This document shows, piece by piece, positions 10,901 to 19,983 of a DNA stretch of 64,000 nucleotides. The position numbers and the translations under genes were made by a program. The stretch is from the NCBI GenBank assembly GCA_049487715.1, contig CP150567.1, forward strand, positions 310,001-374,000, written 5' to 3'. Under the pieces are notes generated by a model, which worked only from the letters and a program-made list of their open reading frames with translations, was not told the DNA's origin and did not search any database. This stretch comes from Pycnococcus provasolii (taxonomy: Eukaryota > Chlorophyta > Pseudoscourfieldiophyceae > Pseudoscourfieldiales). Each line of letters opens with the position of its first letter. Position 1 is the first letter of the stretch.

Positions 10901-12460
10901 AAAAAGGCGGAAAGTGAGCGATACTCGTTAATGCGCGACATGGACTACAAGATTCATATGGCGCGCGATCTGAGTCAGTTGAGCGAGTTCTACTATCCTC
11001 ACAGTATGGACTTCCGCGGTCGCGCTTATCCAATGCATCCGCATCTCCAGCACATGGGCGGCGACGTGGCACGAGGGATGCTCTCCTTCAAGAGAGCAAA
11101 GCCGCTTGGCGAGCGCGGACTCCGCTGGTTGAAAATTCACCTGGCCAACCTTTGTGGCGAGAACAAGATTTCGCTTGACGAGCGTGAGGAGTGGGTGCAG
11201 AGACACGCAGATGATGTGTGGGACTCGGCAGAACGGCCGATCGATGGTCGGAGATGGTGGATGCAGCAGGAGGAGCCATTCCAGGTCCTTGCGACGTGCA
11301 TCGAAATACGCAACGCGGAAATGCATCCGAACGGTCCGGAACAGTACCTATGCAGACTGCCCGTGCATCAGGATGGAAGCTGCAATGGGTTGCAGCACTA
11401 CGCAGCAATGGGACGCGACGCCTTGGGTGGCGCGGCGGTGAATCTGACGAGCGCCGAGCACCCGAATGACGTGTACTCCAAGGTCATGGACCGAGTCAAA
11501 GCTAAGGTGGAGAAGACAGCAACTTCTGGCGAGGGCAGAATGAGTGAATTGGCAAGTAAGCTGCTTCCCGAGGTGAATCGCAAGCTCGTGAAGCAGACGG
11601 TGATGACTTCCGTTTATGGCGTGACATGGATCGGCGCACGAGATCAGATCGAGAGCCGACTGCGTGAACGCGGATGGCCTGCGGGCTTAGAGCGAAGGGA
11701 AGTGGCACGGTACGCGACGGATATGACCATGTCAGGGCTCGCGGAGCTCTTTCAGGACGCCCGCAACGTCATGGCATGGCTTGGCACGTGCGCATCGATC
11801 ACCAGTAAAAACTGGAAATTCGAAAAAGGAGGAATCGAGATCGATCCGGAAGAGGTGGATGAAAAAGAGTTCAGGAAAAGAAGCTTTAATCCGATGGTGA
11901 GAACACGCGATGTGGAAATGTGCAAGCAGCGCGAGCTGCATTCAAATGCGGATCGCGAAAAAGAAGAGATCGAGTGGGTCGACGATCCTAACTTGCACAT
12001 CGGCCAGCCTATGAGATGGACGACCCCAATGGGCATGGTTTGTGTGCAACCTTATCGAAAGGTGGACAACAAGAAGATTAATACTGTGCTGCAGACAATC
12101 AGTGTCGACATCCACAGCGAAGCTTTGCCTGTGGTCTCAGCGAAACAGAGGTCTGCGTTTGCCCCAAATTACGTGCACAGTATCGATAGCGCGCACATGA
12201 TGAAGACGGCTGAGGAATGCATCGGAAGAGGCATGGACTTTGCAGGTGTGCACGACTCGTTTTGGACTCACCCTTGTAGCGTTGACGAGATGAATGTGGT
12301 GCTTCGCGATAAGTTCGTGGAAGTCCACAAGGAGCCGCTTCTGGAGAAACTGAAAGCTGAGCTTGAGGAGAGGCACCCTCATCTCGCCTTCCCTCCTGTT
12401 CCGAAGTTCGGCGACCTGGATTTAGAAGAGGTGCGAAATTCAACGTACTTCTTCTCGTAG
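7982..12460 (+). CDS. RPOT: Single-subunit (T7-like) organellar DNA-directed RNA polymerase
   Basis: Transcribes mitochondrial (or plastid) DNA. The C-terminal catalytic half shows all phage-type motifs in order: MDFRGRAYP (DxxGR), GERGLRWLKIHLANLCG, motif A with the first catalytic Asp in HQDGSCNGLQHYAAM, motif B in RKLVKQTVMTSVYGVTWIG, and motif C with the second catalytic Asp in FAGVHDSFWTHP. A final FAPNYVHSIDSAHMM segment is typical of the family. The product is about 1,490 residues, long for the family because of a poorly conserved N-terminal region with a poly-Gln run (about 8143-8160). RSFASPPLHAA near residue 60 resembles a presequence cleavage site. The ATG at 7982 follows an in-frame stop, so an upstream exon is likely. 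The gene appears otherwise uninterrupted. Confidence 0.95.
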   Translation: MCKCSVRSLTNTTNTTTQSTQNAFSGALLPTNASASGGLWGHAASVFTNDRQQQQQQQQQRSFASPPLHAAAVNSSMDLEEEQDANDSTLFASSLSYQLDDEYEDKEITYKLDLEDFRLGNMRREENEGMRHEDSPYEDPPHDHDMQTRSNFESYTGDAFTDALSDTRQLQAATLGDEQTAQAVQNATAEWRGLDGKRIGSDFVATKFDEKTASYMPIRNPDERNRSWCFELLDGPEFSSLPEESQDALTSMQIKYENSQLKYALANFQEEKRGEMNRRDLRQTGVDMFMEQDDINMPVSSVYGTAEGRLYVDHIMSGWATGRAKTIADGWMKHLRNVIEEELPIDVERTPRTISGHIRTRRSISGEAKDLKEVRMALLKNKAGYDVVAATTVQALIAQFCSTPLHTHADNLDPNYAHVPMLQLTLGLGRSLQAQANYKQMEQLSKMSRRSTQIEGETSSFNDEERLKKTIIDDTEKKCEVLYTRELETLDSRARELLKSTSSSDGARTSKEETTTELLTETSGDAVDLSHLAGENNEDKYANFPAVVRKELLSIDRRKNTVENLMNSKRNTGRQYVKSVRIFKQQSDEKKGVDTLTAVVEFRNATISEDFRNGLFLEQYIDEQGKTEQYPPGAVRPHPKINVGMNAVVDNYRVGKILEKQYNVTKKVLGASAAATAMLSLSTQRTIHQAKHGKVPSTPVVPFEEDTEDESLCYGVVEHPINSDPSPATDSESWSVTTVVKIGAAMISLIVRAVERDATLNGAIIKIDRAERIEKIGGRYTKIKTGVLGMKRDGVLDELISSPRAWRGGTSADTMPTIIPPKPWEDLNSGAFQMIKKSAIRAKGNFREVEGIFDNGTAKQKEDFRDTLSVLSMLGNIPWTINRPVAMVAHHIWTSDKSNRRDYDTIRNQVGMPSQKSIVPESLQKNEPMLSEPLARATPTETHGSLGPLTVKFSHNASQISPIQKFERKQKDQKKAESERYSLMRDMDYKIHMARDLSQLSEFYYPHSMDFRGRAYPMHPHLQHMGGDVARGMLSFKRAKPLGERGLRWLKIHLANLCGENKISLDEREEWVQRHADDVWDSAERPIDGRRWWMQQEEPFQVLATCIEIRNAEMHPNGPEQYLCRLPVHQDGSCNGLQHYAAMGRDALGGAAVNLTSAEHPNDVYSKVMDRVKAKVEKTATSGEGRMSELASKLLPEVNRKLVKQTVMTSVYGVTWIGARDQIESRLRERGWPAGLERREVARYATDMTMSGLAELFQDARNVMAWLGTCASITSKNWKFEKGGIEIDPEEVDEKEFRKRSFNPMVRTRDVEMCKQRELHSNADREKEEIEWVDDPNLHIGQPMRWTTPMGMVCVQPYRKVDNKKINTVLQTISVDIHSEALPVVSAKQRSAFAPNYVHSIDSAHMMKTAEECIGRGMDFAGVHDSFWTHPCSVDEMNVVLRDKFVEVHKEPLLEKLKAELEERHPHLAFPPVPKFGDLDLEEVRNSTYFFS

Positions 12461-12538
12461 GGTGTACCAAAATGAATGAGACATTAAATTGTGTAAAATT
12501 GCAACTTTGTAACAACAAATATGTAGAACAGAATAACA

Positions 12539-13915
12539 TCACATCAAAGAATCAAGAACAACACCTGCACGTTGTGCGAGTAGAATTCCGGCAGCCTCCG
12601 CATAGCTTCGAACGCGAATCGCATTGGGTAAGTCGAGCAGCTCCGGAGTCACGTCCATCACAGTCGTGTTGCTCTCCACGCAGATGCACAGCGCTGGTGG
12701 TTGTCCACGTCGCGCCTGCAATGCCGCCGTGGAGTTGCCGCAGAGGGCGAGCACGGCAGGCGAGCCGCATGCTGTGGCAGGCACCACCACCGCGTTGACA
12801 TGCGCGGCAGTGAGCAAAGTTTCGTATCCGCCAGGTGTTGGCATTTTTTCAGGCATCGGTGGCATCGACGATGGCCGAGGTGGCTGATCTAGCGCACTCA
12901 TGTAAGCGGCTGCGTTGAATCCCTCGCCTGGCCGTGCCATCAGCGCGGCATGCGACGGATTCTCAAAATCGGACGACAGATCGTGGTCATTTTGAAGAGC
13001 AACGTACCGTGGCGCTAGAAAGTGCAAATTGCTGAGAACGCAGGGAAGGAACGTGTATCCGAGCTCCTCCGCGGCTGCTTTGGGGTGCACGTCGTCGTCA
13101 ACCTCCCATGGTGCGTTGCACGGCGCGTGCGCGCAGGGCACGCCTAGAGAGCTCACGACGGCGTGGCTGATTGCCGCTTCGGCACCGCCGACGGGGTCGA
13201 CGCCGTCGCCGTGTCGATATGCGCCGTCGTCCACGTCATCGGGGAAGCGCGTTACCACCGCCACGGCGTCGCAGCCGTGTTTCGAAACCACGATCTCGCA
13301 CGCCTCGAGCAGCGCCTCCGTGTTTGTGACTCCTCCTCCTCGACTGCTGCAGGCTGTCGTGTTTTGCTGCTCGTACTTTTCGTATCCCCCGCCTAGCTTC
13401 ACGCCAAGCGGGCTACTCGTAACAACCGCCTCCGTCACGATATCTGCTCCCACGCTTGCACGCATCGCCTGAGCGACTTGGACGTGCCTCGTTCTCAGCT
13501 CCGGCTCGATAGCAGCGTCGAGAACGAGCCCCACCTTATTCGTGCGTCGGTTGAGTGGCGCGAGCGCCCACCTTCCCGTTGCGAACAAGTCAAGCGCCAT
13601 TCCCTCGACGTACATGACGGACGAGGCGTTATCCCAAGCGTTTTGCGGTGGGTACAGCATGGCAGCGTTCAGCACGTTCGGGTTTGTGATGAGTATGTCC
13701 GTAGCGTTTGCGAGAAGGCGAGCACAGGGCATGGCGTCGCCGGCGTATCCTCCGATGGATGCGGCGATACCTGTGGGTACCAAGCATACCGTGACGAACG
13801 GCGAGTCGAACGGCTGCTGCAACACCCCAGGAGATCCCCCCACCCCAGGTCCAGCTACCAAACCAAACCCACCCAGATTGGAAGGAGTGCTTGACGTAGA
13901 AGTAGCACGAACCAA
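12539..13915 (-). CDS. DUF3326 family protein, probably plastid-targeted
   Basis: Belongs to the DUF3326 family, known from cyanobacteria and photosynthetic eukaryotes and without an assigned reaction. Recognisable segments are VPTGIAASIGGYAGDAMP, ITNPNVLNAAMLYPP, MYVEGMALDLFATGRWAL, GLVLDAAIEPELRTRH, a PLGV block, an Asp/Gly-rich HGDGVDPVGGAEAAISHAV block, CAHAPC, and AAAEELGYTFLPCVL. The open frame begins with a non-ATG codon. Upstream in-frame sequence (ARSFGFLRGLRGRPVSLVRA) looks like a transit peptide, so the true start lies farther right, perhaps past a small intron before 14040. The 3' end is 79 bp from that of RpoT, in convergent orientation. Confidence 0.85.
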   Translation of the reverse strand: MVRATSTSSTPSNLGGFGLVAGPGVGGSPGVLQQPFDSPFVTVCLVPTGIAASIGGYAGDAMPCARLLANATDILITNPNVLNAAMLYPPQNAWDNASSVMYVEGMALDLFATGRWALAPLNRRTNKVGLVLDAAIEPELRTRHVQVAQAMRASVGADIVTEAVVTSSPLGVKLGGGYEKYEQQNTTACSSRGGGVTNTEALLEACEIVVSKHGCDAVAVVTRFPDDVDDGAYRHGDGVDPVGGAEAAISHAVVSSLGVPCAHAPCNAPWEVDDDVHPKAAAEELGYTFLPCVLSNLHFLAPRYVALQNDHDLSSDFENPSHAALMARPGEGFNAAAYMSALDQPPRPSSMPPMPEKMPTPGGYETLLTAAHVNAVVVPATACGSPAVLALCGNSTAALQARRGQPPALCICVESNTTVMDVTPELLDLPNAIRVRSYAEAAGILLAQRAGVVLDSLM

Positions 13916-14098
13916 AGAAACAGGGCGACCACGAAGGCCCCTAAGAAAGCCAAAGGAACGAGCACGTCCAGGAGCACGTCCAGGAGGACGGTGACGTGGC
14001 GGCGCTACGTTCTGACACGCACACGTGCAGACATACCCGTAGTTTCGATTTGGAATGCGGAGGGGAATGAGACGAGTTTTACACGTGGCAAAAACATG

Positions 14099-14153
14099 TT
14101 AGGGTATTCCGGTTAGGGTTAGGGTTACGGTTACGGTTAGGGTTACGGTTCGG
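14099..14153. promoter_or_regulatory. Telomere-like GGTTAGGGTTA/GGGTTACGG array in divergent promoter
   Basis: Mixed GGGTTA and GGGTTACGGTTA units between the divergent DUF3326 and RCC1-like genes, ending about 70 bp before the RCC1-like ATG at 14224. The interspersed TTACGG variants show the array is degenerate. Confidence 0.65.
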
Positions 14154-14223
14154 GCTTTTCAAGTTGTTCTGCTCTGCCCCTGGTCCATGGTGGTGCCCTT
14201 CATAGACTATCATTTTCCCACAC

Positions 14224-15231
14224 ATGCCTCCTCGGGATGGCTCTGACCTTGACGACAACAGTCTCCGCGACCGTGCCATCGCCGTCTGGCGTGACTGGCT
14301 CGTCGCGGTGCACAGGCCGCGGCGGATCGCAACTGTCAAGGAACGTAACGAGCTTCGCGAAAGAATGTCGCGAGCCAACGTGAACCTTGCAGCAGGTTGT
14401 GGCCACTCGATGGCGGTGCGACAAGACGGAAGGATCGCATGTTCGGGCTTGAACGACGTAGGCCAGGCGCCTCCTGCCGGCGTCGACGGCGACTTCGTCG
14501 CAGTTGCCGCGGGTCTCAATCACTCCATCGCGCTTCGACGCGACGGCAGCGTCGCGTGCTGGGGCGACAACGACGACGGCAAGGCGCCTCCCGACGGCGT
14601 CGACGGCAACTTCGTCGCCATCGCCGGAGGTGGTAACCACTCGCTGGCACTTCGACGTGACGGCAGCATTGCGTACTTGGGACTCAATGACTTAGGCCAG
14701 GCGGTTCCCGAAGGCGTCGAGGGTGACTTCGTCATGATCGCGGCGGGTCACGATCACTCGCTGGCGCTGCGACGCAACGGCAACGTCGCATGCTGGGGAG
14801 AAAACGGCGAAGGCCAGGCGCCTCCCGCCGGCGTCGACGGTGACTTCGTCGCGATTGCCGCGGGTATGTTTCACTCGCTCGCGCTGCGACGCGACGGCGG
14901 CATCACGTGCTGGGGACGCAACGTCGAAGACCAGGCGCCTCCCGACGGTGTCGAGGGTGACTTCGTCGCAATCGCCGGAGGTGGTGACCACTCGCTCGCG
15001 CTACGACGCGACGGGAGCGTTGCGTGCTGGGGAAGCAACCTCTCCGGCGAGGCGCCTCCCGCTGGCGTGGACGGCGACTTCGTCGCGATCGCGGCGGGTC
15101 ACGATCACTCACTCGCGGTGCGACGTGACGGCCGCATCGCGTGCTGGGGATGTGACGACGACGGCGAGGCGCCAGCGGATGTCGCACAACTCAACGCTGC
15201 GTCGTTCATGACGGAGATTGTAATTCTGTAA
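14224..15231 (+). CDS. RCC1/BLIP-II-like beta-propeller repeat protein
   Basis: After a short N-terminal segment (MPPRDGSDLDDNS) the protein is seven consecutive 39-residue repeats of the form FVAIAAGxxHSLALRRDGSV followed by ACWGxNxxGxAPPxGVDGD, from about residue 55 to the end. The His-Ser/Ala-Leu and Gly-Trp-Gly positions match the RCC1 superfamily. The short blade length is closer to BLIP-II-type propellers than to RCC1 itself, and seven blades would close one propeller. Repeats are very similar to each other in DNA, which indicates recent tandem expansion or homogenisation. Likely a protein-binding scaffold; the partner is unknown. There is no signal peptide. Confidence 0.85.
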   Translation: MPPRDGSDLDDNSLRDRAIAVWRDWLVAVHRPRRIATVKERNELRERMSRANVNLAAGCGHSMAVRQDGRIACSGLNDVGQAPPAGVDGDFVAVAAGLNHSIALRRDGSVACWGDNDDGKAPPDGVDGNFVAIAGGGNHSLALRRDGSIAYLGLNDLGQAVPEGVEGDFVMIAAGHDHSLALRRNGNVACWGENGEGQAPPAGVDGDFVAIAAGMFHSLALRRDGGITCWGRNVEDQAPPDGVEGDFVAIAGGGDHSLALRRDGSVACWGSNLSGEAPPAGVDGDFVAIAAGHDHSLAVRRDGRIACWGCDDDGEAPADVAQLNAASFMTEIVIL

Positions 15232-15282
15232 TACATAGTCACACACAAGAAAGAAATCACTTCTCGCACCAAGGCACTACCC

Positions 15283-15969
15283 TTAAGGCCAACAGCTTAG
15301 TCGTCTCAGCGCATCTCGGGCCTCCCACTGCACGCCACTATCCATGGCGTGCGCGCGCCTGGCCTGCTCGAACACTTCATGGGCGCCCAGCGCTCGTGCA
15401 GCTCTTTTATTGGTTGGACAGCAGAACGTCGCAACATTCAAGCACCAGCAGGCTTCTGCCTGAAGGGCCGCGTTCATCGTGTGAAGCTTCATTGTGTGCA
15501 GAACGGTCGCGACGCCGTCGCACGCGGCAAGCTTCTCCTTGTTGTCATTGTTCCCATACGCAACGCAGTGAATCGCTTTCAGCACGCGCACGACGGTGTC
15601 GCCACCCAACGTCGCATCTCTTCGAAGTAATGCTATGAGGACTTGCACAGCGCCAGCCTGACCAAGCTTCTCACGGTTACGTGCATGTTCGTCTAACTTC
15701 GTATCAGACGTTAAGTGCACAATTCGCTCAGAAAGGGCCGCCGTGTCGTCGCACACCTGCACCGCTGCGTCGCCTTCACCACGTTGCATCTCCACGTGGT
15801 CATTACCTTCGCTCTGAACCTTTCCAATACATAAATCAGAAGGTGAGGAGGAAGGTAAGTCGCGGCGACCTGCTCGTGATGCTGGTTGCGCGCCTTTAAC
15901 AAGTGTGTATTGAAGGTCGGCGCACACAGACTCCAGCTCCCTCTTTGAAACTGCGACGTGCATGTCCAT
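15283..15969 (-). CDS. Armadillo-repeat protein
   Basis: A 228-residue protein with a divergent N-terminal 95 residues and a C-terminal series of armadillo-type helical repeats: NREKLGQAGAVQVLIALLRR, then KLAACDGVATVLHTMKLHT, then LGAHEVFEQARRAHAM and VQWEARDALRRLSC. Armadillo repeats bind peptides or other proteins. Nothing more specific is visible. The start is the ATG at 15969; a second ATG two codons later is also possible. It converges with the RCC1-like gene, with 51 bp between coding ends. Confidence 0.7.
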   Translation of the reverse strand: MDMHVAVSKRELESVCADLQYTLVKGAQPASRAGRRDLPSSSPSDLCIGKVQSEGNDHVEMQRGEGDAAVQVCDDTAALSERIVHLTSDTKLDEHARNREKLGQAGAVQVLIALLRRDATLGGDTVVRVLKAIHCVAYGNNDNKEKLAACDGVATVLHTMKLHTMNAALQAEACWCLNVATFCCPTNKRAARALGAHEVFEQARRAHAMDSGVQWEARDALRRLSCWP

Positions 15970-17387
15970 GGCTCACGGCCTTAAGAAGCCGCCACCGCCA
16001 TCGTCGACACTTATCGTCCGTATAATAATTGTGCACAATAGAGTCAGAGAGACATTGTTGTGTGACCGTCGACGACGACACCAAAACCTTTCGTGTTGGT
16101 CGCATCAGGTTAGCTTAGAGTACGTATAGTTCAACCCACAGGCGGATCCCCAGAATGCCAAGAAACGCGACCGGTGAACCTGCACGAGTTGTAATTTCCA
16201 CACGAGTTCACTTTATGAGTTGGTGAACGGCCTCCTCTCCTCTCCTCTCCTCTCCCCCTCTCAGGAGTGGAGAGGCGTTTGGCAAGCTCGTCTCCTCAGG
16301 TCAGGTGGTGTCGTGCAGTGACCTGATGGTGACTATCAGATCATGACAACGACGACGACGACGACGACGACGACCCACCGCACCGACACTGGACACACAT
16401 CACCGGCTGGCTAGTCTTCGCCTTCCCTTAGATCTCGAGACTCGAGACTGACTGTACTACGATAGTAGGTGACCAGTGCACTCCCCCGCTGACTGCCTCG
16501 CCCTCTCGCAGCAACTGGTTGAGTGGTTGATTGGTTCATCCCTCCCACTCGCCCTCGCACTCGCACTCGCACTCGCACTCGCACACGCACTCGCACTCGC
16601 ACTCGCACTCGCACTCGCACTCGCACTCGCACTCGCACTCGCACTCGCAGGCAGTGGCAGCCGGCTGGTGACCATGAAACGAGAAAGAATGCCTATTCTC
16701 GCGCATCGCATCGCACCGCATCGCATCGCATCGCATCGCTCCGATGCCTCACTATCGTAGACTCTATCGTAGACTCACGTAGTTACCGGGTACACGCCCA
16801 TAAGAGCAACCCGATGCTCCGGACGATGCTCGGAACACGTCGGGAACGTCGGGACTGTCGGTTCACGTCGGTCCAGCCACGGCCACAGGCAACAGGCAAC
16901 GGGTCCCACAGGCACAGGCACAGGTGACAGGCCTTTAAAGCTTTCCTTGTCGATGCCCATCGCACAGGTAAAGGTGTGCGTGTTCGACCTGTGCTGTTCT
17001 CCTAAACCTTTAAGGGGAGCTTGTTGTCTCTCGCCACTTTGCCACTTGGTTGGGAGTTGGGAACACAACCAACCAAGGGACAGGTTCGACAGGTTTTGGC
17101 AGACGGTTCGACAGGTTTGGTGGGTGAGCCTCACCTCACCTCACCTCACCTCAGGCCGACGCCCGAGAACGTGTCCTGAAGACCGCATCGCTTCAGCCAT
17201 CAGTACTCGCCTACGTGTGGTGGTACCGTAGTAAGTACTACGCCTTAAGTCGTACGACTGCCAAAAGGGTGTTGGGTGTTGTCAAAGCCAACTCAGCTGT
17301 GTTCACTTGCGTGTTGAGACCTTAAGTTGCTTAAGTTGTTCACGTTTAAGTAGCTTAGCTTCTGTATTTGTTCAGGGACATCATATC
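15970..17387. other. Long intergenic region dominated by simple repeats
   Basis: About 1.4 kb separating the divergent armadillo and PG-rich genes. It contains CTCTC pentamers (16222-16258), ACG triplets (16343-16373), a long ACTCGC hexamer array, GCATC pentamers (16690-16740), a duplicated ACTATCGTAG segment (about 16750-16775), CAGG-rich repeats (16880-16930), CCTCA pentamers (17128-17155) and several TTAAG motifs. A TTGTTCAG acceptor-like site at 17369-17376 just before the next ATG suggests an untranslated first exon here. Confidence 0.7.
16548..16650. repeat. ACTCGC hexanucleotide microsatellite
   Basis: About seventeen copies of a CTCGCA hexamer, with one ACACGC variant. Being a multiple of three it reads open in all frames, which produces spurious Ser/Ala, Arg/Thr or Arg/Val frames that are not genes. 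Confidence 0.95.
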
Positions 17388-18299
17388 ATGGTGTTGACCA
17401 AGGGTGTCAAGGCCTCTGGGCGCTCGGGATTCGGCAACCAGCACGACAGCAAAAAGAGCACGGCGCCCAACTTCGGCTTCGGCTCCTCGGTGCGAGATGC
17501 GTCAAACAAACTGCACATCTCCAACGAGCACTCGAAAGTGACGCCCGTGCGATTCACGCCAGGCGCAATCTACGAGTCAGCCTCGTGCATGGGAAAGCAG
17601 ACGCTCAGCCAGACGGAGAGCGGCGCAGAGTTCAGCTTCGGCAGCCAGGCACGCCTGCCCAAATCGAAGGACAGCAACCTGCTCACACCTGGACCTGGCA
17701 CGTACAAGACCAAGGGTGCAGTTGGGCCGCAGGTGGACAGCACGCGTTCCAGTGCCGCCAACTTTGCGTTCGGAACGACAACCCGTAACGCGCAGGAGAA
17801 GGTGTTCCTCTCCGCCGACCACACGAAGGCTGACTTCGGAAAGGGAAGTCCAGGCCCGGCGGCGTATGGCGTGAAGAGCTCGATGGCGAAGCAGGTGAAC
17901 AGCCGCCACTCCAGCCAACCGAGCTGGAAGTTGGGAACGGACCAGCGCTTCGTGTACGACTACGTTGTGCGCGCCTCCAAGCTGCCCGGTGTGGGCCAGT
18001 ACCGGCACTACGGCAGCGTGGGTGCTCAGGTGGACAGCAAAAAGTCGACGCGCGCTATGTACACGTTTGGAACATGCAAGCGTGAGCAGCGCGAGCGCAT
18101 GTACCTGTCTGCTGACCACGAGAAGGCGGCGTACGGCTTGGGCAGCCCTGGGCCCATGACGGCGAACGGGCAGAGCTCCATGTCAACGCAGGTGAACAGC
18201 CGAAAGAAGTCGGCTGCGGGCTGGGCGTTCGGCACATCAAAGCGCTTCACCGTCGACAAGAAGGCAATGACGACGCCCGGACCGGACGCGTACGACTAG
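17388..18299 (+). CDS. Sperm-tail PG-rich repeat (STPGR/ODF3-like) protein
   Basis: A 303-residue protein with repeated Pro-Gly motifs of the sperm-tail PG-rich repeat family: TPGPGTY, SPGPAAY, LPGVGQY, SPGPM and a C-terminal TPGPDAYD. They are spaced by a repeated module of the form QVDSxxSxxxxFxFGTxxR followed by LSADHxKA. Members associate with ciliary doublet microtubules (ODF3/SHIPPO, CFAP-type proteins). The start is taken at the ATG at 17388 because the longer open frame begins with a non-ATG codon and an acceptor-like CAG precedes this ATG. It supports a flagellated stage in the life cycle. Confidence 0.8.
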   Translation: MVLTKGVKASGRSGFGNQHDSKKSTAPNFGFGSSVRDASNKLHISNEHSKVTPVRFTPGAIYESASCMGKQTLSQTESGAEFSFGSQARLPKSKDSNLLTPGPGTYKTKGAVGPQVDSTRSSAANFAFGTTTRNAQEKVFLSADHTKADFGKGSPGPAAYGVKSSMAKQVNSRHSSQPSWKLGTDQRFVYDYVVRASKLPGVGQYRHYGSVGAQVDSKKSTRAMYTFGTCKREQRERMYLSADHEKAAYGLGSPGPMTANGQSSMSTQVNSRKKSAAGWAFGTSKRFTVDKKAMTTPGPDAYD

Positions 18300-18533
18300 C
18301 CGCTCTAACGCACCGTTGCCGTGGGTTGGGCGCAGCTGCACTGTGCGCACCTGGCCCAAGAAGCCTCGGTGTGGTGTGTTAGGGTGATGGCATTCACGTG
18401 GACATTGCATTGCGTTGGGTTGGAGGAGTAACAGATCACCGTCAAAAAATTACAAATTACACGTGTACATGCCGACGCCACGACAGCGCGAGGTGCGTGC
18501 GCCGTTCTGCGCCGTCTTGTTGTCTCGCGAGCT

Positions 18534-19526
18534 TCACGACGGTGCGCCTCGCAGACGCGCGAGAGTCGGCCGGCGCCGCAGCTTCTCGCAGCCCCAAATG
18601 CAGTTGCGCCGCTCCTCCTCCAACCGCTCGTTCTGCGCGGTGATCTCCTTTCGCTTCGCGCGGAACACGCGCATGTACTGTCGCTTTTCGTGCGTAGCTT
18701 CTCGCGCCTGCGAGATTACGGCGCGCACGTCGTCTTTGTTGGCCCTAGATTCCTTGAGGATGGCGTCGCGCATTCCCTCAAGCGTCACGTTTTCCCCACT
18801 AAGGCCCTCGAGAATCGCCATCGCGCGCACGCGTTCGCGCCTCGCCGCGTCTGCGAGGTTTCTCCGGACGCACTTCTCCACAGAGCCATCTTCGAGCTGA
18901 CACCGCCAAGCACAGGGTGCGACGTCAGCGTCAGCCAACGCCCGAGACGGTGTGAACGTTGCCCCATACATCTTCGTCGCAACCCATCCATCATTCTCAA
19001 GTTGCTGTTCGCCGCCGTCGCCAATTCTTTCCGCCGCCGCCGTCGCAAGTTCGCTTTGCTCCGCCTCGGCGGTAATAAGGCTTCGGACAAGCGCGTCTGT
19101 GATCCCGGTCCCGCCGTTCTCGCTCAGCCAGGCGTTGGCGGCGTCGGTCGCCTGTTTCGCGCACTCTTGCTCCCAGGCTTCCTCTTCCGCCTGCTTGATT
19201 TCCCAGGCTGTTTTGATGGTTTTGACGTTCGCATCAACTGGCGTTTGCGCGGCGCCGTTTGCCCACGTAGTTCTGAGAGCGAGGATGAGTACCGTTCCCG
19301 CCGCAAGAGCGCAGAGGTATCCCATCGCCCGCCTTCGTCTCCCTATGGATAAAATGTTGTTGCTGTTGCCGTTGTTCGCGCCTTGAGAGGGGTCGTCGAA
19401 CAGGCTGACGCATCGTGTGTAGAGTAGTCGCGCTGGCCCTCTGGGGAGCGCCAGGCTGACTCTTCTGCTTATGGAGCTTAAGTAAGAGCTCGAGCTCTCA
19501 CTACTACCGCTAGAGCTGCTGTTCAT
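18534..19526 (-). CDS. Hypothetical single-pass membrane coiled-coil protein
   Basis: A 330-residue protein with a Ser-rich cytosolic start (MNSSSSGSSESSSSYLSS), a basic patch (GRRRR), and one hydrophobic helix at about residues 68-87 (MGYLCALAAGTVLILAL). The rest is a Glu/Ala/Arg-rich region predicted to be helical, with likely coiled coils around residues 105-185 and 225-315. Four cysteines (APCAWRCQ, EKCVRRN, NCIWGCEK) could form disulfides if this part lies in the lumen. The topology would be type II. I do not recognise the family. It converges with the PG-rich gene. Confidence 0.6.
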   Translation of the reverse strand: MNSSSSGSSESSSSYLSSISRRVSLALPRGPARLLYTRCVSLFDDPSQGANNGNSNNILSIGRRRRAMGYLCALAAGTVLILALRTTWANGAAQTPVDANVKTIKTAWEIKQAEEEAWEQECAKQATDAANAWLSENGGTGITDALVRSLITAEAEQSELATAAAERIGDGGEQQLENDGWVATKMYGATFTPSRALADADVAPCAWRCQLEDGSVEKCVRRNLADAARRERVRAMAILEGLSGENVTLEGMRDAILKESRANKDDVRAVISQAREATHEKRQYMRVFRAKRKEITAQNERLEEERRNCIWGCEKLRRRPTLARLRGAPS

Positions 19527-19724
19527 CGTGGTGTTGTTGTATTTCTAAGGCGCGGTAATCTCGCGCGAGATCTCGCGCGCAATCTTCGCGAGGCGCTTCA
19601 ATCCAGGCAGGTAGGTGGAGGTGGTGGAGTTGGCCGGCCGATGCCGATGCCGATGATGAGAGGCTGAGGTTGACGAGGCCTCGCCGAATTCGGCCTTCGG
19701 TTGAATTTCATTTAAAGCAGCTCA

Positions 19725-19983
19725 GCGGTAGTAATGCGCCCTATGGAATCGCATGAGTTTTCATCCAAGGGCGGTAGTAATGCGCCCTATGGAATCGCAT
19801 GAGTTTTCATCCAAGGGCCGTAGTAATGCGACGCCTTGCATGAGCCTCGTCTGGATGATGTGAAATGTGAATAACATCAAGGTGCGGTAGTAATGCGCCG
19901 ACTTTTCCAGAAAGGTTTTCTCAAGTCATGGACATTCGACATCACCTAAGGTTTTCGCAAGTGATGGACATTCGACATCACCT
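19725..19983. repeat. Two adjacent tandem-repeat families (46 bp and 36 bp)
   Basis: Four starts of a GCGGTAGTAATGCG unit, at 19725, 19771, 19817 and 19884. The first two units are almost identical over 46 bp; the later ones are diverged or interrupted. Directly after come two copies of a 36-bp unit (AAGGTTTTC...GACATTCGACATCACCT) at 19912 and 19948. They lie between two divergent genes, 210 bp before the CEP120-like start. Confidence 0.85.

Noticed and set aside
16548-16650. Coding repeats (Ala-Leu, Arg-Thr or Cys-Glu dipeptides)
   Set aside because: A hexanucleotide microsatellite is open in all frames; no flanking protein-like sequence.
19725-19983. CRISPR array
   Set aside because: Units are long, contiguous and lack unique spacers, and the DNA is nuclear eukaryotic.
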